NCBI GenBank assembly: GCA_013368315.1
Contig: JAACJM010000034.1
Span: forward strand, 496,001 to 560,000
Direction: 5' to 3'
Source of the DNA: Tetrapyrgos nigripes
Lineage: Eukaryota > Basidiomycota > Agaricomycetes > Agaricales > Campanellaceae
Length of the DNA stretch: 64,000 bases
The notes under the pieces: generated by a model
What the model saw: the letters and a program-made list of their open reading frames with translations, nothing else
Told to the model about the DNA's origin: nothing
The model's database searches: none
Part shown: positions 46,718 through 58,309 of the stretch, piece by piece
Layout of the letters: each line of letters opens with the position of its first letter
How positions within the stretch are numbered: the stretch's first letter is position 1
Translations under genes and position numbers: made by a program

Positions 46718-47263
46718 ATCTCCTCTCCTCTCAGACGCAATTATGTAGTTTCCGCTATTCAGTCTTCCTAGAAGTGTACCCCTCGAATTACGAGGCCGAA
46801 GAATGAGGCTGAGTTCTTTACACTCAGTTTCTGCTTGTGGCTATACGAGTTGGTCCCGATTTTTCCCGTCCGTCCCATTCCGAAGTCCTGCCCCTAATTT
46901 CTTGACACGCCGAAAAGACAAAAATATCCGCTCGACGGATAGATCACATCACTACTACTGATATAAGATATATCTGTAAAAAAGTGTGTTTCTGTACGCC
47001 TTTCTGCCGAGCGGATATTTTTGTATTTTCGGCGTGTGATCTAATTGTTCGTTTTGTTTCGTGTTTCAAGTTCTATCGAGAATTTCTGCACCTGACCAGT
47101 CTTTTGTATTCAGTCTTGGCTTAACGCTTTCTTTCCGCAAGGACTCAGAGATCATTATTTGAAAGCTAGGAGGGCCCTGACAAGTTCCTTCGTCATTTAT
47201 CATCAATCTACAATACCAGCTGGCTCTATCTGTTCGTTTGGCTATACAAAGATGGACCCAACT
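46718..47263. other. Intergenic region holding a MITE
   Basis: About 0.55 kb, including the 133-bp inverted-repeat element at 46905-47037 and the 3' flank of the MFS gene. No gene. Confidence 0.6.
46905..47037. mobile_element. 133-bp MITE
   Basis: Left end ACACGCCGAAAAGACAAAAA and right end (opposite strand) ACACGCCGAAAATACAAAAA continue to TATCCGCTCG, giving a 30-bp terminal inverted repeat with one mismatch around a ~70-bp AT-rich centre. No clear target duplication is visible. Too small to encode protein. Confidence 0.8.
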
Positions 47264-49390
47264 TCAGCAGTCTTTTTCTCCCACATCTCGAGAGCCTGCC
47301 CTTTGCGTGTGGTTCGAGTCGAGTCTCGAGTTTGTTTCGTTATGAGAGTCTCGTGTCTGGGGCTTTTTCGGCACACAGGCCCATATAAAAAACTGTAATC
47401 CCAACATCCCAACCATACTACGAAAGGATCGATTAGTTCGAGGATTCGTGATTGGTCAGCATGCCAAAAAATTCGTAAAACAGTAAGATGGCCAGAGTTA
47501 ACAACTTGAACTTACAAAGGCTGCAAACTCCAAATCCCTGCACCCTGAGCTATCGCTCCAGTGATGAACGGAATAATAGCAGCTCCAGTTGCAGAAAACG
47601 CTGTCGTTAGACCTATCGAACCTGCGAGGATGTGAGGAGGGAGAGTTCTTCCGCAGACGTTCATAGCTATGGGGAAGAATGGGCCGAGGAAGACTCCAAT
47701 GAAGGAGATGAAGAGGGCGCCGGTGAGGAGGGAAGGGACGAGCCAGACGATTAGTTGAAAGCTGGCGACGACGATATATAAAAATGAGCTTTTGCTAGAT
47801 CAAATTACCATGACAACACTCACCCAACGCATATAAGTAAGTACACGTAGATTGCTCGTTCTTCCCCGAGCCATTTATTGACGGGGAGGAGCAGCACACG
47901 TCCGACTGTCAAACCTAAAGGTATAATTTTGGAAGCGTTGCTAACCGGTTGAAACGTACAGAATCGGAAGTACTCACCTCCAAAAAACCCAGCAGATACG
48001 TATCCTGACGCACTTCCTCCGTTACGCTGTGAGATGATGTAGCTGACGCTCCAGTCTGTATTTGTATGTAAGTAATTCATAGAAGTCAACGTCGTTAGCA
48101 AGTGTAATTAGAGAATTGAAAAGAAAAACGAGTGATACTCACTCCCTTGAGTAACCTCTACCCCTACATAGCTCAATAGGAACACACAGATCAGTATTAC
48201 AGTCTGTGATTTCAAAATCTGCTTGTAGTGCACTTCCTCAGTCTGGCTAGTATCTTGCCCGCCGTCAGCGTCTCTCGACGTATCCAATTCAGCAGTCTGC
48301 CTGATACCCTCCCCTTCCTCGGCGAGGCATTCTATCGTGTTCCACATGAATAGTATTCGTGAATTAGAACGTCGGACACGTCAACGAACTGAACTCACCC
48401 TCTCTACCCTTAAATCTAAAGGTCCCAATCAGACAAGTGACATTGAGAATCCCAATCCCCACTGAGACGATGTAGAAGTATGACCAAAACGACGGATGTC
48501 GAGAGAATTGAGTTGAGATTAATGGTGCTGCCAAGGCTCCGGCACCATACGCAGCATGCATCACCCCCATCTTCGTCGCACCGTTCCTCTTCACCCCAGT
48601 CATGTACCCGTTTTGCTTGACCGTCTTGCATCGCAGCTCCAAAACCAGTGATGTAATAACTGAAGACAAAGACGCCAAAGGGAAGTCGGATACCGGAAGA
48701 TTGGATCGCGTTGGCGATGGTCAGGGCTGTGGCACCTTGAAGATGAATTTTTTTTTTAAAAGATGAAAAATAAGTCAGCCCAGTACCGAACGGTGTTCGG
48801 TGGCGAGTTTGAGTCGAAGCCAATGTTACTGTACCTGCTACGATAGCCTTGAGTTCAGGTGGTTTAGGGCATGGTAAGTAAGTATAACTCTTTAACAATG
48901 GAAAGAGAGATCGCGAGAACGAGCGAGTAGAACCGTACCTTTCCAAAGGCGAGCTTTCCAGAAAAATACACATTGATAGCAGCAGCCGTTAGGCATCCCT
49001 GTTCGAGAGCATAAAATGAATTAAGGAGCTTTCAGCTATTTGAAGACACGGGGAAGCACGTACAATGGCGTTGACAATGAATATCAACGAAACTAAAGTG
49101 TAATTGACCTGGTATTCCACAAGTATTCCATCAGTTAGCCCGGGACCAGCACAGTACTGAGTGCTCAAAGAGACACTTACCCGAAATTGCTCTTGCATCA
49201 GAGGAATTAAAGGTCCAGAAGATCCATCCACCCAGCCTATCGTGAATAGACTCGAACAGCAAGCACAAAAGTGTAGCCAAGATCTGTGCCGCTGAGCCTT
49301 CAACGATGTCGATGTGGCACCGGTGGCAGACGAGTCGACAGCCTCCCTGGAAGCCTGAGCATGGTTTGTGCTTTTGAGTTCTTCTGCCAT
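47264..49390 (-). CDS. MFS transporter with an internal one-base frameshift
   Basis: Major facilitator of the fungal BSC6-like / general-substrate type, plasma-membrane or vacuolar. Ten exons on the complement: 49181-49390, 49064-49108, 48939-48998, 48835-48847 (13 nt), 48399-48735, 48143-48331, 47978-48055, 47824-47914, 47516-47761, 47264-47417. They would give about 473 aa. Motifs: WLHFCACCSSLFTIGWVDG (TM1), FSYYITGFGAAMQD, NGYMTGVKRNGATKMGVMHA, GVEVTQG, SVSYIISQRNGGSASGYVSA, WLVPSLLTGALFISFIGVFL. In exon 5 the frame must move by one base between FGAAMQD and NGYMTG, at an AAAA run near 48620. It may be a sequencing error or a recent inactivating mutation. All other phases fit. Substrate unknown. 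Confidence 0.82.
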
Positions 49391-50040
49391 TAATTTTTTA
49401 CCTAGAGAGAAGGAAGTGTGGGGGAAAACAAGGAGCTCCAAGAAAGCCTTGCGATGGCAAGTATATATATACAGTAACCCAAGTGAAAATGAAGCGGGGA
49501 AACCTCGGGGGTGTCTTGATAATACATTTGGGCGGTTAATGCATATGACTCGTCTCCCCAACGTTTCGCAAGACGTGTATACACCTTTTTCCCGTGGAAT
49601 TAGACGCTGCAAAGCGTTAAGGGACTTTAGAAGATTGTGGTCAAATCCGGGTACTTTGGGTCGGTAAAGACACTTACCAGTGCCGAACTTCAACAGGCGT
49701 ATTTCGGAGTACTTGATTTCAGATGATCTGTAGAAAGGAGAAGGTTTGCCCGATGGTAAGCCAGATCCCACAGGAAATGAGGATGAGGAAGAACGTATTT
49801 ACCCAGTGCGACGTAAGCCAGGGAAACGGGATTGAGATCCGACCTCGGAGCGCTGTAGCAAACATACGAATGTACAGACGAAGATAGCACCCCAAAAGTT
49901 CCAGCAGCGTCAAAGCAGGTCAAGCAATCATCTTTCGATACAAGTGCTGTATACATTCTGACAGCATAGGAACATCACGGTCAAGCTAATATCCCTACTG
50001 TTTCCAGATTCAGCATACACATTTGCACATATAGACGTAG
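49391..50040. other. Intergenic region upstream of the MFS gene
   Basis: About 0.65 kb, the boundary between the gene-bearing part and the transposon nest. No gene seen. Confidence 0.6.
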
Positions 50041-50310
50041 ACTCGTGAACCAGTCTATTGGGTAATCTAACATGGCCTGGCGGACTTTGAATGGGGCCAA
50101 GATTCCCAACAGACTGGTTACGAGGCCTCTTAAAGGCCGAGTTAACTTACCACGACCTCAAACTCCCACCCCTTTTCGTTGCCACTCAATCGGCTGTATG
50201 ACCACTGCGTGTCGTCACCAGTCGTCACCAGTCATCACCCCACACCGGTCTCTACTTTCCCGACAGCCCGAAATGTCCAGACTCAGTCTGGACCGGGTCC
50301 AACGACCGTT
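50041..50310 (-). repeat. Repeat A, copy 1
   Basis: The reverse complement matches the outer parts of 62195-63000, including TTAACTCGGCCTTTAAGAGG, GGAATCTTGGCCCCATTCAA and ATTACCCAATAGACTGGTTC. Unlike copy 2 it carries no B element. Type unknown. Confidence 0.75.
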
Positions 50311-50577
50311 GACGTCATGCCAGGGTGTCAACTCATCTCGCCTTCACTGCCAGCGTCGTGCTTCATGGGATACTTACTTGCATCCACGGCCTTCTCTCCG
50401 GAAGTGTGGCCATACTAATTATTATCCGAGATTTGCCCCACTTCTGAAGCTTGGCTTCAGCCTCGACACCCTCATAATTCTTGCCTCTCCATCGTCATTA
50501 ATTTATGTTTAATTTATGTCATACTCTTAGTGACCTGTAGCAACCTCAAAGTCTTTTCCACAGGTTCAAACTCCCAA
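50311..50577. other. Non-coding DNA between repeats A1 and C
   Basis: About 270 bp with no recognisable gene. Confidence 0.5.
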
Positions 50578-51574
50578 CTTATTTTGCTCATACTACTTTG
50601 CAAGTAGCTGCAATGTAGTCAATACAAGAGCAAAATTTTGGTATGATTTTGTTGAGGAGGGCCTCGTAACTTGCCATGCAAAGCAGTGGCACCTTTCCCC
50701 AGTACTTTTGGGCATCGTTTGGGGAGCGTGGCATGGGAATTTGAACTCGTAAATATTTTTGTTTTTGCTGCATGTCCAGAAAGCAGCGAGAGCACTGCAG
50801 ATGCCAATAGTCATTTACCTTCAGGCATCGGGAAGTAAGATATGTATTAGAAGAACATACTGACATGCGAATTAAATGATTATTAAAAACTCTTTCTGAG
50901 CTGTGTGCAGATTTTGGTAAAGTTGGCAATGAAAGGTGGCAAGGTGACACATCGGTCAGAACAGCAAGTTAAGGATAGCCTCCATTAAGAGACAAGCAAG
51001 CTATAAGTCAAGTATTCGAGTAGTTTCCCCCAGAATTGTGATGTGTTTTGACACTTCAACAGCACAGCGCATAGGTATCAGCCATTTTCAGTTCTGAAGT
51101 ATTTGTTTTTCCAGAATAGATGACCATGAGAAGTTCCAGACATTGTAACAGACCAGTACAGCAGGAGATAGGTTGACGTTTGAGTGTTGAACAGCAGTTG
51201 AGGAGGAAGAAAATGCATTTGCGATGTTGATGTACATGAGAGTTTGAGAAAAGTTTTACAAGTCCTCATTCCCATGCCAAGCTCCCAAAACGACGCCCAA
51301 AAGTACCAGCTGTTCTGACGAACTGCAGCCGAAGTTCAAAAAGAATGGATGGGACCGAGCCTAGTATAGCAGCTACATTTTTTTTACTATGTCTATATTA
51401 GGCTCAGTCCCATCTGTTCTTTTTGTACTCCAGCTGCAGTTCGTCAGAACGGCTGGTACTGGGGCAAGGAGCCACTGCTTTGCATGGCAAGTTATGAGGC
51501 CCTCCTCAACAAAATCATCCAAAATTTCACTCTTGTATTGACTACATAAACTACTTACAAAGTAGTATGAGTGA
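50578..51574. mobile_element. Foldback element C (palindromic arms), split by element B2
   Basis: The left arm (50578-50703 plus 51305-51372) is the inverted partner of the right arm (about 51385-51574). Examples are CTCATACTACTTTGCAAGTA against its complement near 51550, and TTCTGACGAACTGCAGC against GCTGCAGTTCGTCAGAA near 51440. Without B2 the element is about 396 bp with arms of ~190 bp around a T-rich loop. Confidence 0.78.
50704..51304 (-). mobile_element. Non-autonomous TIR element B, copy 2
   Basis: The termini are inverted copies of CTTTTGGGCRTCGTTTKGGG and continue into GAGC.TGGCATGGGAAT. The uninterrupted arm of element C has CCAGTACCAG where B2 sits, so the insertion duplicated TA, as in Tc1/mariner-type elements. 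Opposite in orientation to B1 at 62348. No transposase frame. Confidence 0.8.
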
Positions 51575-51975
51575 AATACTCAAGCTTCTGCATATGTGCT
51601 AAGCCATGCAGCCAATTATCAATCCAGAGCATGGACACACACATTGTAAACATATGACACAAAAGAAAGATATGCTTATTGACTAGTAGTGAAGTTCAAA
51701 TAAAACAATCATTAAGACAGGGAAGGTCATAGTGATGAAACAAAAGTGAAGATAAAGAAAAAAAAGAGTGATACAAAACAAATCAAAAAGGAGGAGAAAT
51801 TGAAACTGACATACAAAGATCATCAACATGCTGCCAGACACCAACTCAGCTCTAGCTTCGTGCCAACATCACAATCATGCAGTGAAGAGTGCAAAGCCCA
51901 ATCAAGCCACCAAGTCACCCATTATTGAATAGAGGCATAAGAAACCAACATCAACACCAACAGCAAAGTCTGATG
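51575..51975. other. Non-coding AT-rich spacer
   Basis: About 0.4 kb, with an A/G-rich stretch around 51740-51800. No gene. Confidence 0.55.
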
Positions 51976-52567
51976 TAAGGTAGGCGACACTAGGAACGTA
52001 CATGTTTATGTAAGCATGTTCGGCCCCAACAATGAGCTCGTATCCTCTTCCTCACATCATCATATATACCAATTTTGATTCCGGAGAGGTGTTTGGGATG
52101 ATCCTTGGGACAGTTCCCCGGAATCAGAAATTTAATATCCCCTCTCAATACCAAGTTAATATCCCAAAAATTTTTTTGTGTCTAAAAAGCTTCCAAATGC
52201 TTTTTCAGAGCTCCTGGCAAGTTTTAGTTTTTTTGGACCTCCGCTTTTGGCGCATTACATAATACAGATAAGATAGGTGATATACCATATATAGTAATAA
52301 TATTATGTAATCACAGCACCTCGTGAGGCACTCATCCCAGGCCCACCCTACCCTACCCCCTTGAGAATGTATGTTTTCTAGCATCTGACTGAGCCATTTA
52401 CAGGCTGTATTTATCATAGCACTCATATACTGGAAGAAATATGGCTCCAGGACTGGCCCACTCCTCCTCCAGACCCAAAAAATTTTCGAGTCTCCATGAA
52501 AACTCTCCCTATGGCAGCTTACTAAGTGCTTATATAATCATGTACGTTCCTAGTGTCACCTACCTTA
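51976..52567. mobile_element. 592-bp TA-flanked MITE
   Basis: Left terminus AGGTAGGCGACACTAGGAAC and right terminus (opposite strand) AGGTAGGTGACACTAGGAAC continue to GTACATG.TTAT.TAAGCA, about 41 bp with few mismatches. TA flanks both ends. The interior is AT-rich and non-coding. Tc1/mariner-like by target site. Confidence 0.8.
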
Positions 52568-54189
52568 GGTGATGACCAAGGACAATCATAAGAATACTCT
52601 CCACTCCTCACTTTTCACTACTTGTTCCTTGATCCCATCCAGATATCCATCCAACAAGTCATTCCACCCCGAAACTGGCAAAATAACTCCAAATGTAACA
52701 TTGTAAAAGCAACCAAAATGTCCAGACATCTCTTGGCCCTAGATATCAATGATTGTCATTCTGGCCCTCAACATTGAGAATCAGAAGAAGTGACAGCGTG
52801 CAGTCATCAGTCCCCATCATTCCTCACTCAAACTCAAGTGTGACCCTCCCAGAGCTGTTTTCCTTATCACACTCATCTGCCCAAAAAGGAAAAGAAAAAG
52901 GAAAGAGAAAGAGAAAGATGAGACAAGATCAAGGTAGTGATGAGACTGCTAGAAAAGAAACAATGAATGAGAAATAATGGGAATTGATACTCACAAACAT
53001 GCATATGCTAGAAAATACCCCACTGAAACGACTCCATAGAAAGTGAGGAGATTGTATCAGTTAGCACCCTCAAGCTTAATTAGTCTCAATTAGGACCAGT
53101 GCCAGGTTGAAGGTCAGCAACCCAACTGAGCTTCCACACAGCGCTTTAGCTGGTTCCTCCAAATTGAGAGCAGCAACTGTTTGTTGGCTCTAGCCACAGT
53201 TTCCAAACTCCTTGTCCTAGTGGTAGAACAGATGAAGGGTACAGCTAGACGCAATGGGGCAAGTTCACTGTCTTGACCAAAGATACTTTGGGGACTGAGA
53301 GAAGTAATGAGAATGGGAGAGGGGTACTGGATGCTGAAGAATAGTAGAAAGGGAACAGGTGTTAGTGGGAACAAGCATGCATGGAACAATGTGCAAGGAG
53401 TGGAGGGCTGCAAGGCTGGATTGGTGAGTTGAGGAGGTACCATCAGAACAATAAGCATAGTCAAATGCACCTGTTAAGATGACTGCAGTGTAGACATATG
53501 CAGAAAAAGGATACTTGAAGGATACATGCACCAGGCTACTGTTTCAGTTTCTCTCTGGCCTTCTCTCCTGAGTATCTCTTCAAATGTAATGGTTCCTAGC
53601 GGTTGAGGTCCTTGTGGACCAATATATGTACTTTTCCCATTGTTTGCTTCTAGGAGGCATTTGAAGTGAGGGGAAACATGATGTGCAAGTCAATGTGCTG
53701 GCATGATGTTGTGGTTGTCAACATCAATGGTCATTGGACCTGATCCAGACTGAGTTCTGTGATAAGCCAGAGGAACAAGGGCTTATCTAAGGATAAGCTA
53801 GAAAGAGCATGTGAAAGGACAAGCTTTACTGGGACACACTTTGACAATGTGTCCCTCTCATCTCTGCCTTGTCCCCTCACACACGCTCTCTCCTTGTTCT
53901 CTCCTTTTTTGCTCCTTCTCTTTCCTTCCCTGGCCACAACTGGCACAGTGTCTTGACTCTCTAAGGCTGCTCCTGAACCCACTAGCCCACTTTTAGTCAA
54001 ATTCATGACATCATCAAGGGACTGATCTACCTACAGGATTCACTACTGCTCAAACTACTTGCCATGGCACTAGCCTCAAAAAATTTCCTGAACTCATAAC
54101 CACCACCTAGATGCGTCTTCTTATCTCTCTTCCATCACCATGCCTATTATCAGCTGAGGCTCTTCACTCAGACCCAACAGTTTTGATCT
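52568..54189. other. Non-coding DNA upstream of the DIRS-like gag
   Basis: About 1.6 kb with few CpG, a purine-rich run at 52885-52925, and only short frames. It may include the 5' part of the retroelement, but no terminal repeat was identified. Confidence 0.5.
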
Positions 54190-55090
54190 GTTGAAACACA
54201 AGATGCACAAAAACACGGTGATGATCAAATTGTTGAGAGGCTGAAGGTGAACTCAGAGATTGAGAAGAGGAATGGGTTGAAAAGGCAGGTGAAGTTGAAG
54301 AAGGTGAGGGGAGAGAATGTGGATGACATGTTGGACACAGCATCCCTCATCACAACTGAGGACGAGGAATACGAGGGTATCAGGAAGAACCCTGACCTTT
54401 ACAATTGTTTCAAGCCCTTCCTTCCTGCCTGAGTCATTGAGTGGATTAGCAGAAAGAATGCTGAGGAAAAAGCTGCTGGGAAAAGTGCGTCAGGTAAGCA
54501 TGCATATGCTCCTGAGGTTGAGACTATCAAATGTGATCCCACTAACTTGGTTGACCTCACCTTCCTGCCTGAGCTCTTCCTCACTGCCAACTGCAGTTAC
54601 CTTCCCCTGGGCCTCTTCCATAGCACCTGCATCCAACATCTCCCTACCATTGGTGCCAGCCACAACACTTGCATCGTCTATCCTGACGGCACCAGTGCAA
54701 AGTTACGCATCTGGGACGTTAATGCAATAGTGAAAAGCTTTGGCTTTGAAAATGACGATTTTGAAGGCCTTCCCACATATGTCTGCATATGTCCACTACA
54801 CTTACACTATGGCCATCTACATAGACTTCATCACAGAATGGGAGAAGAACAAGGAAAATGGACCCCATTCCCAGTTCATTTTTGTGCACAGTGGTTTTTG
54901 GTGCAAAGACTCAGAACTCATTGACTTGTACAATTACTGGAAACTGGCTGAAAAGGAACTTCACATGGACTGGCACAATCAGCGTCTTGGGTATGACTCC
55001 ACAACATACCAGGGCAAGCTGCAGAGATGCTAGACCAGATACACATTGGAGCAACTTGTGCCTTCCTCCTCCCAGAGTTCCAGACGTGAT
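54190..55090 (+). pseudogene. gag-like ORF1 of the DIRS-like element, N-terminal part
   Basis: A mostly continuous frame (NSEIEKRNGLKRQVKLKK, then ISRKNAEEKAAGK, DPTNLVDLTFLPELF, SYLPLGLFHSTCI, KLRIWDVNAIVKSFGFEND) with an internal TGA at 54430 and a later frame change into DLYNYWKLAEKELHMDWHNQ. The layout resembles ORF1 proteins of Agaricomycete DIRS-like elements, judged by pattern only. The sequence then breaks off before the LTR-type insertion. Confidence 0.5.
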
Positions 55091-55166
55091 GATACACCGT
55101 ACAAAATTTGCGTATAGAAACACTAATTGGCAGTTAGAAAGCTGATTCACCACTTTAATTGGTATA

Positions 55167-55920
55167 TGTTAAGTCCGGGCGGATCCTTGCGTTAGGAAAC
55201 ACGTCGGACCCAAGCGGAAGTCTTATTGGGGTTTTTGGGAAAGGATAAAGATGAATCTGGGCGGAACCGGTAGTCTCTGAGATCGAAGTATAAGGAAGAC
55301 ACGGAATGGAATCCGTTAGGACAGTACTATGTTGTCTGAAGTCGGATGAAGTTAGGAGACCAGCTAATTCGATTTTAGACTTAAGCTATCTACTACAAAG
55401 TTGCTAGCTTAAGTACTACTTCAGAAACTATTGGAATGAAGAGGAGTAAGATAGGGATGGTTCGGAAATAAAGGAAAAGCACATGGTGCTATTGGAGATG
55501 GATGGAGTACTGTGGAACGAAGTGGAAACGGATTGGAGATGAAGTGGAGTAAGTTTGGAGATTAGATACGAGCTATCCGGTAGTTATCCGAAATGAATCA
55601 CGGGTTCCCAGATGGGATCCGTTGTGGAGATTAATAGTGGAGCTCAGATATGAAATCGGAAATGAATGATCGGAAAGTGTTCGGGATGAAAGGGAATGAA
55701 GTTCGAAATAAAAGAAAGAGAAGTTCAGAAAAGGATCGGATGTGACTGGAAAGATGTAAGGAAGCATAGATATTACAGTATATAAAGGACTAGAGTGAGT
55801 CCTGAACTGCTAGTTAAAGCACTAGTGGAATAAGTGTATGCACCAGTACAATAAAAACTAAGTACTTATGAATAGGATATGCTTATTCTAAGTACTATGG
55901 TTGATGTGTACAGGGCCTCA
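55167..55920 (+). mobile_element. Putative LTR (about 754 bp) of a nested retroelement
   Basis: Begins TGTTAAGTCCGGGCGG and may end CCTCA. It contains a TATA box (TATAAAG, 55781) and a polyadenylation-type AATAAA (55850) in the order expected for U3-R-U5. It is followed by TTATAGTGGCAGATCCACC, which could be a primer-binding site. CpG is frequent here (13 in the 300 bases from 55141, counted by eye). No second LTR was found, so this is a partial element or a mis-drawn boundary. Confidence 0.5.
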
Positions 55921-57420
55921 GTTATAGTGGCAGATCCACCCCATATGCTATACAAAGTTCTATAAGGACTTTGTAACCATTCCTACTATAACACACTTAG
56001 TACCACCAGTGCGACTCAAGGGAAAGTGAAGCCCCTATTCACAGGCAAGGAACATGTAGGCTATATGACCCAGACTCTAGCGCTAAACGATCACTGGTTT
56101 AGAATGGTGCCATAATTGGAGAAATCAGAGGAAAGCCCTAGTAACCGACTATGTCTGAACTAGCGGTATAACAAGCGATACCTCACTTGTAAACAAAACA
56201 GAAGGGATAGACTTTTGAAAGGCAGTAAGGATACAAACTAGGACAAAGTATTATGTACGAGTTCCTAGAAAGCTCACCTTTCACATGGTACTAAAGGGAT
56301 GAACTAGCGGTGAAGGAATAAAGCCCATAGTTTATTACCACCAGTACATGATCTAAGGAATGAGTCATAACAAGAGAGCCCCAAAAGGGTAAAGATATTT
56401 CTGAATGCAGCATTAAGATCGGCAAGATGTGTGCCTGATGACTGAGGTGTTCTCATTGGTACAAGTGCGACTACAAAAGATATGTAGGACCTTATAGAGA
56501 GCAGGACTTATCTATAAGAACTAACTGGCAGTATACTAGAAACAAAGTCTATAAACACCAAGTCTATAGTAGTGCCAGAAAAACATAAGAGGAGGAATAA
56601 GCAAGGACTATGCAAACCTATAACGACTGATTGGCAGTAAAGGAATGTGAGTCATACAACTCGAGCCCAGCATGGATGGTGGAGCTATGTGAGTCAGAAT
56701 GACTACGGCTGCCAGTTCCAGGAAGGTACTCTTAGTCAAGAGGATGAAGCGAAGGGAACATAGAAAGCCCTATTAGTTTTAGATAATATTCTACATTTCC
56801 TAGATACCCTAATTAGAAAGTACCTACTTAATCTAGTAGTACAGACAAGCATGGACTGGCGATTAGACTAATATTTCTGTTTTTCTTAGGTACCTTTTAG
56901 TGGACATTAAAAAGAAATGTAGAACTGTATAGTAGTAGCTGCGAGTAGTATAAAAGGAATAGGTATTTCTTGTAGTTACTCAAGCCATGTACTGTAGAGT
57001 ATCAGTCATCTCACTAGCGCTAGCTGTAGAGACTGTGAAACACAGACTACGCTTCTACCAAATTTACCTCACTCACATTGAGTATAAACATAGTGTGTGT
57101 ATCAATAGTGTTGAATCAAATTTGTTGGTTTTGTGTTACCTTTTTGTGTGTGTCCTCAGACTTGTGAAACTGGTTATAAGGCATTTGGGCCTACAAATTG
57201 TGAATTGAAACTGTTGGTTATATCTTTGTGGACTTGTTATAGTCTTTGTGTGTGTTTAACTTGTGTGCATTCATGCAAAACCCCTACCAAAAACCCCGAA
57301 AGTCCTTGTAGTACAAGTGAACTGTTGGGTATTCTGACTACTTGGAACACTCACACTTTACTACTTGTATAAAAGTCTTTAAGTTTGTGTTTGTACTACA
57401 CTTACGCAAAAGACACCTAT
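55921..57420. other. Non-coding interior of the nested insertion
   Basis: About 1.5 kb separating the two gag parts. No RT, protease or integrase motif appears in any frame. Short words such as ACTGGCAGT, ACCAGTAC and CTATAGTAGTGCC recur. It could be the internal part of a non-autonomous LTR element. Confidence 0.45.
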
Positions 57421-58074
57421 TAGTGACAACCGTCGTGAGGACCATGGTGAATCTAGCTCCTGCAGTTCTCATCACACACCCTTTCCAAAAGGCAACACGT
57501 GGCCTACTCTGTGGTGAGCAAGGTCACCGAGTCTCGCAACATCTGAAGGACAGGGCAACTCTCTGGGTGAAGAGTGACGGGAAGGGAATGCAACATCCCA
57601 CCAATGGTAAAACCATCTGCATCCCTTTCAACGTCCTTGGACTTCAGGGTGGTTGAGGCCCAAACCAGCGAGCTTGCCCAGGAGACTGTGGAAACCTCCA
57701 TACCTGCTCCTTCTGTGGCAACATTGATCACCACGCCTTCTCTGGCAAGTGTGGGGGAGGACATAGGTCCTCTAACTAATCCTATCCTTGTGCTGTCCCA
57801 GGATATTGTTATGGGCAACAATACTCTCTCAAGGGACCGCTTTTCTGCCTATACCCTTGCCTCCTCACCACCAGATCCCTTCATATACACTGACCTCTAC
57901 CCCTTCATCCACAAACACCATACCCATCCCAAAGCCAGTCCTACTGTATTGTCTCCCCCTACAATGCCAATGCTGTCGAACAAGACCTTTCCACTCATGG
58001 ACTCAATGACATCTTCCCCTACCTGGTATGAAACCTCTGTCAAGGTTTTGCCATCGGATGCTTACCAAAATTAA
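57421..58074 (+). pseudogene. gag-like ORF1, C-terminal part with zinc-finger region
   Basis: The frame reads LLCGEQGHRVSQHLKDRATLW, then GKTICIPFNVLGLQGG, a TGA stop (57654-57656), and on in the same frame to CGNLHTCSFCGNIDHHAFSG and KC. The Cys/His cluster (HTCSFCG...HH...KC) is a zinc-finger-like nucleic-acid binding segment seen in DIRS-type ORF1 proteins. Because the motif continues after the stop in the same frame, the stop is a lesion or a readthrough site. Confidence 0.6.
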
Positions 58075-58309
58075 CAACAGCTGTCGTCATGCCTAACCAC
58101 AACTCTTGCAACATTGGGGAAGGGCCCAGGGTGGTCAAGGAATATATTGATGGTGAAATCAAGGTGTGTTGTTTCTCCAGTCCTTTCCCCATGTCCACTA
58201 TGAAGAAGATCATGAAGGGCCATTTCATTGCCTCTCCTCTGATCATGGCTGAGTCGGAACGAGGACTGGGACTGCCAGTGAAGTACCATGTCTGCTGAAA
58301 TCTGTCTAA

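Noticed and set aside
47300..47330. GGTTCGAGTC-like B-box as a tRNA gene
   Set aside because: It lies in the last MFS exon, and no matching A-box or acceptor stem was found.
48600..48640. A tiny intron explaining the MFS frame change
   Set aside because: No GT...AG pair of sensible length removes 3n+1 bases there; a one-base insertion in the A-run is simpler.
51720..51800. A/G-rich tract as a CRISPR or satellite array
   Set aside because: No repeated unit of constant length; simple-sequence bias only.
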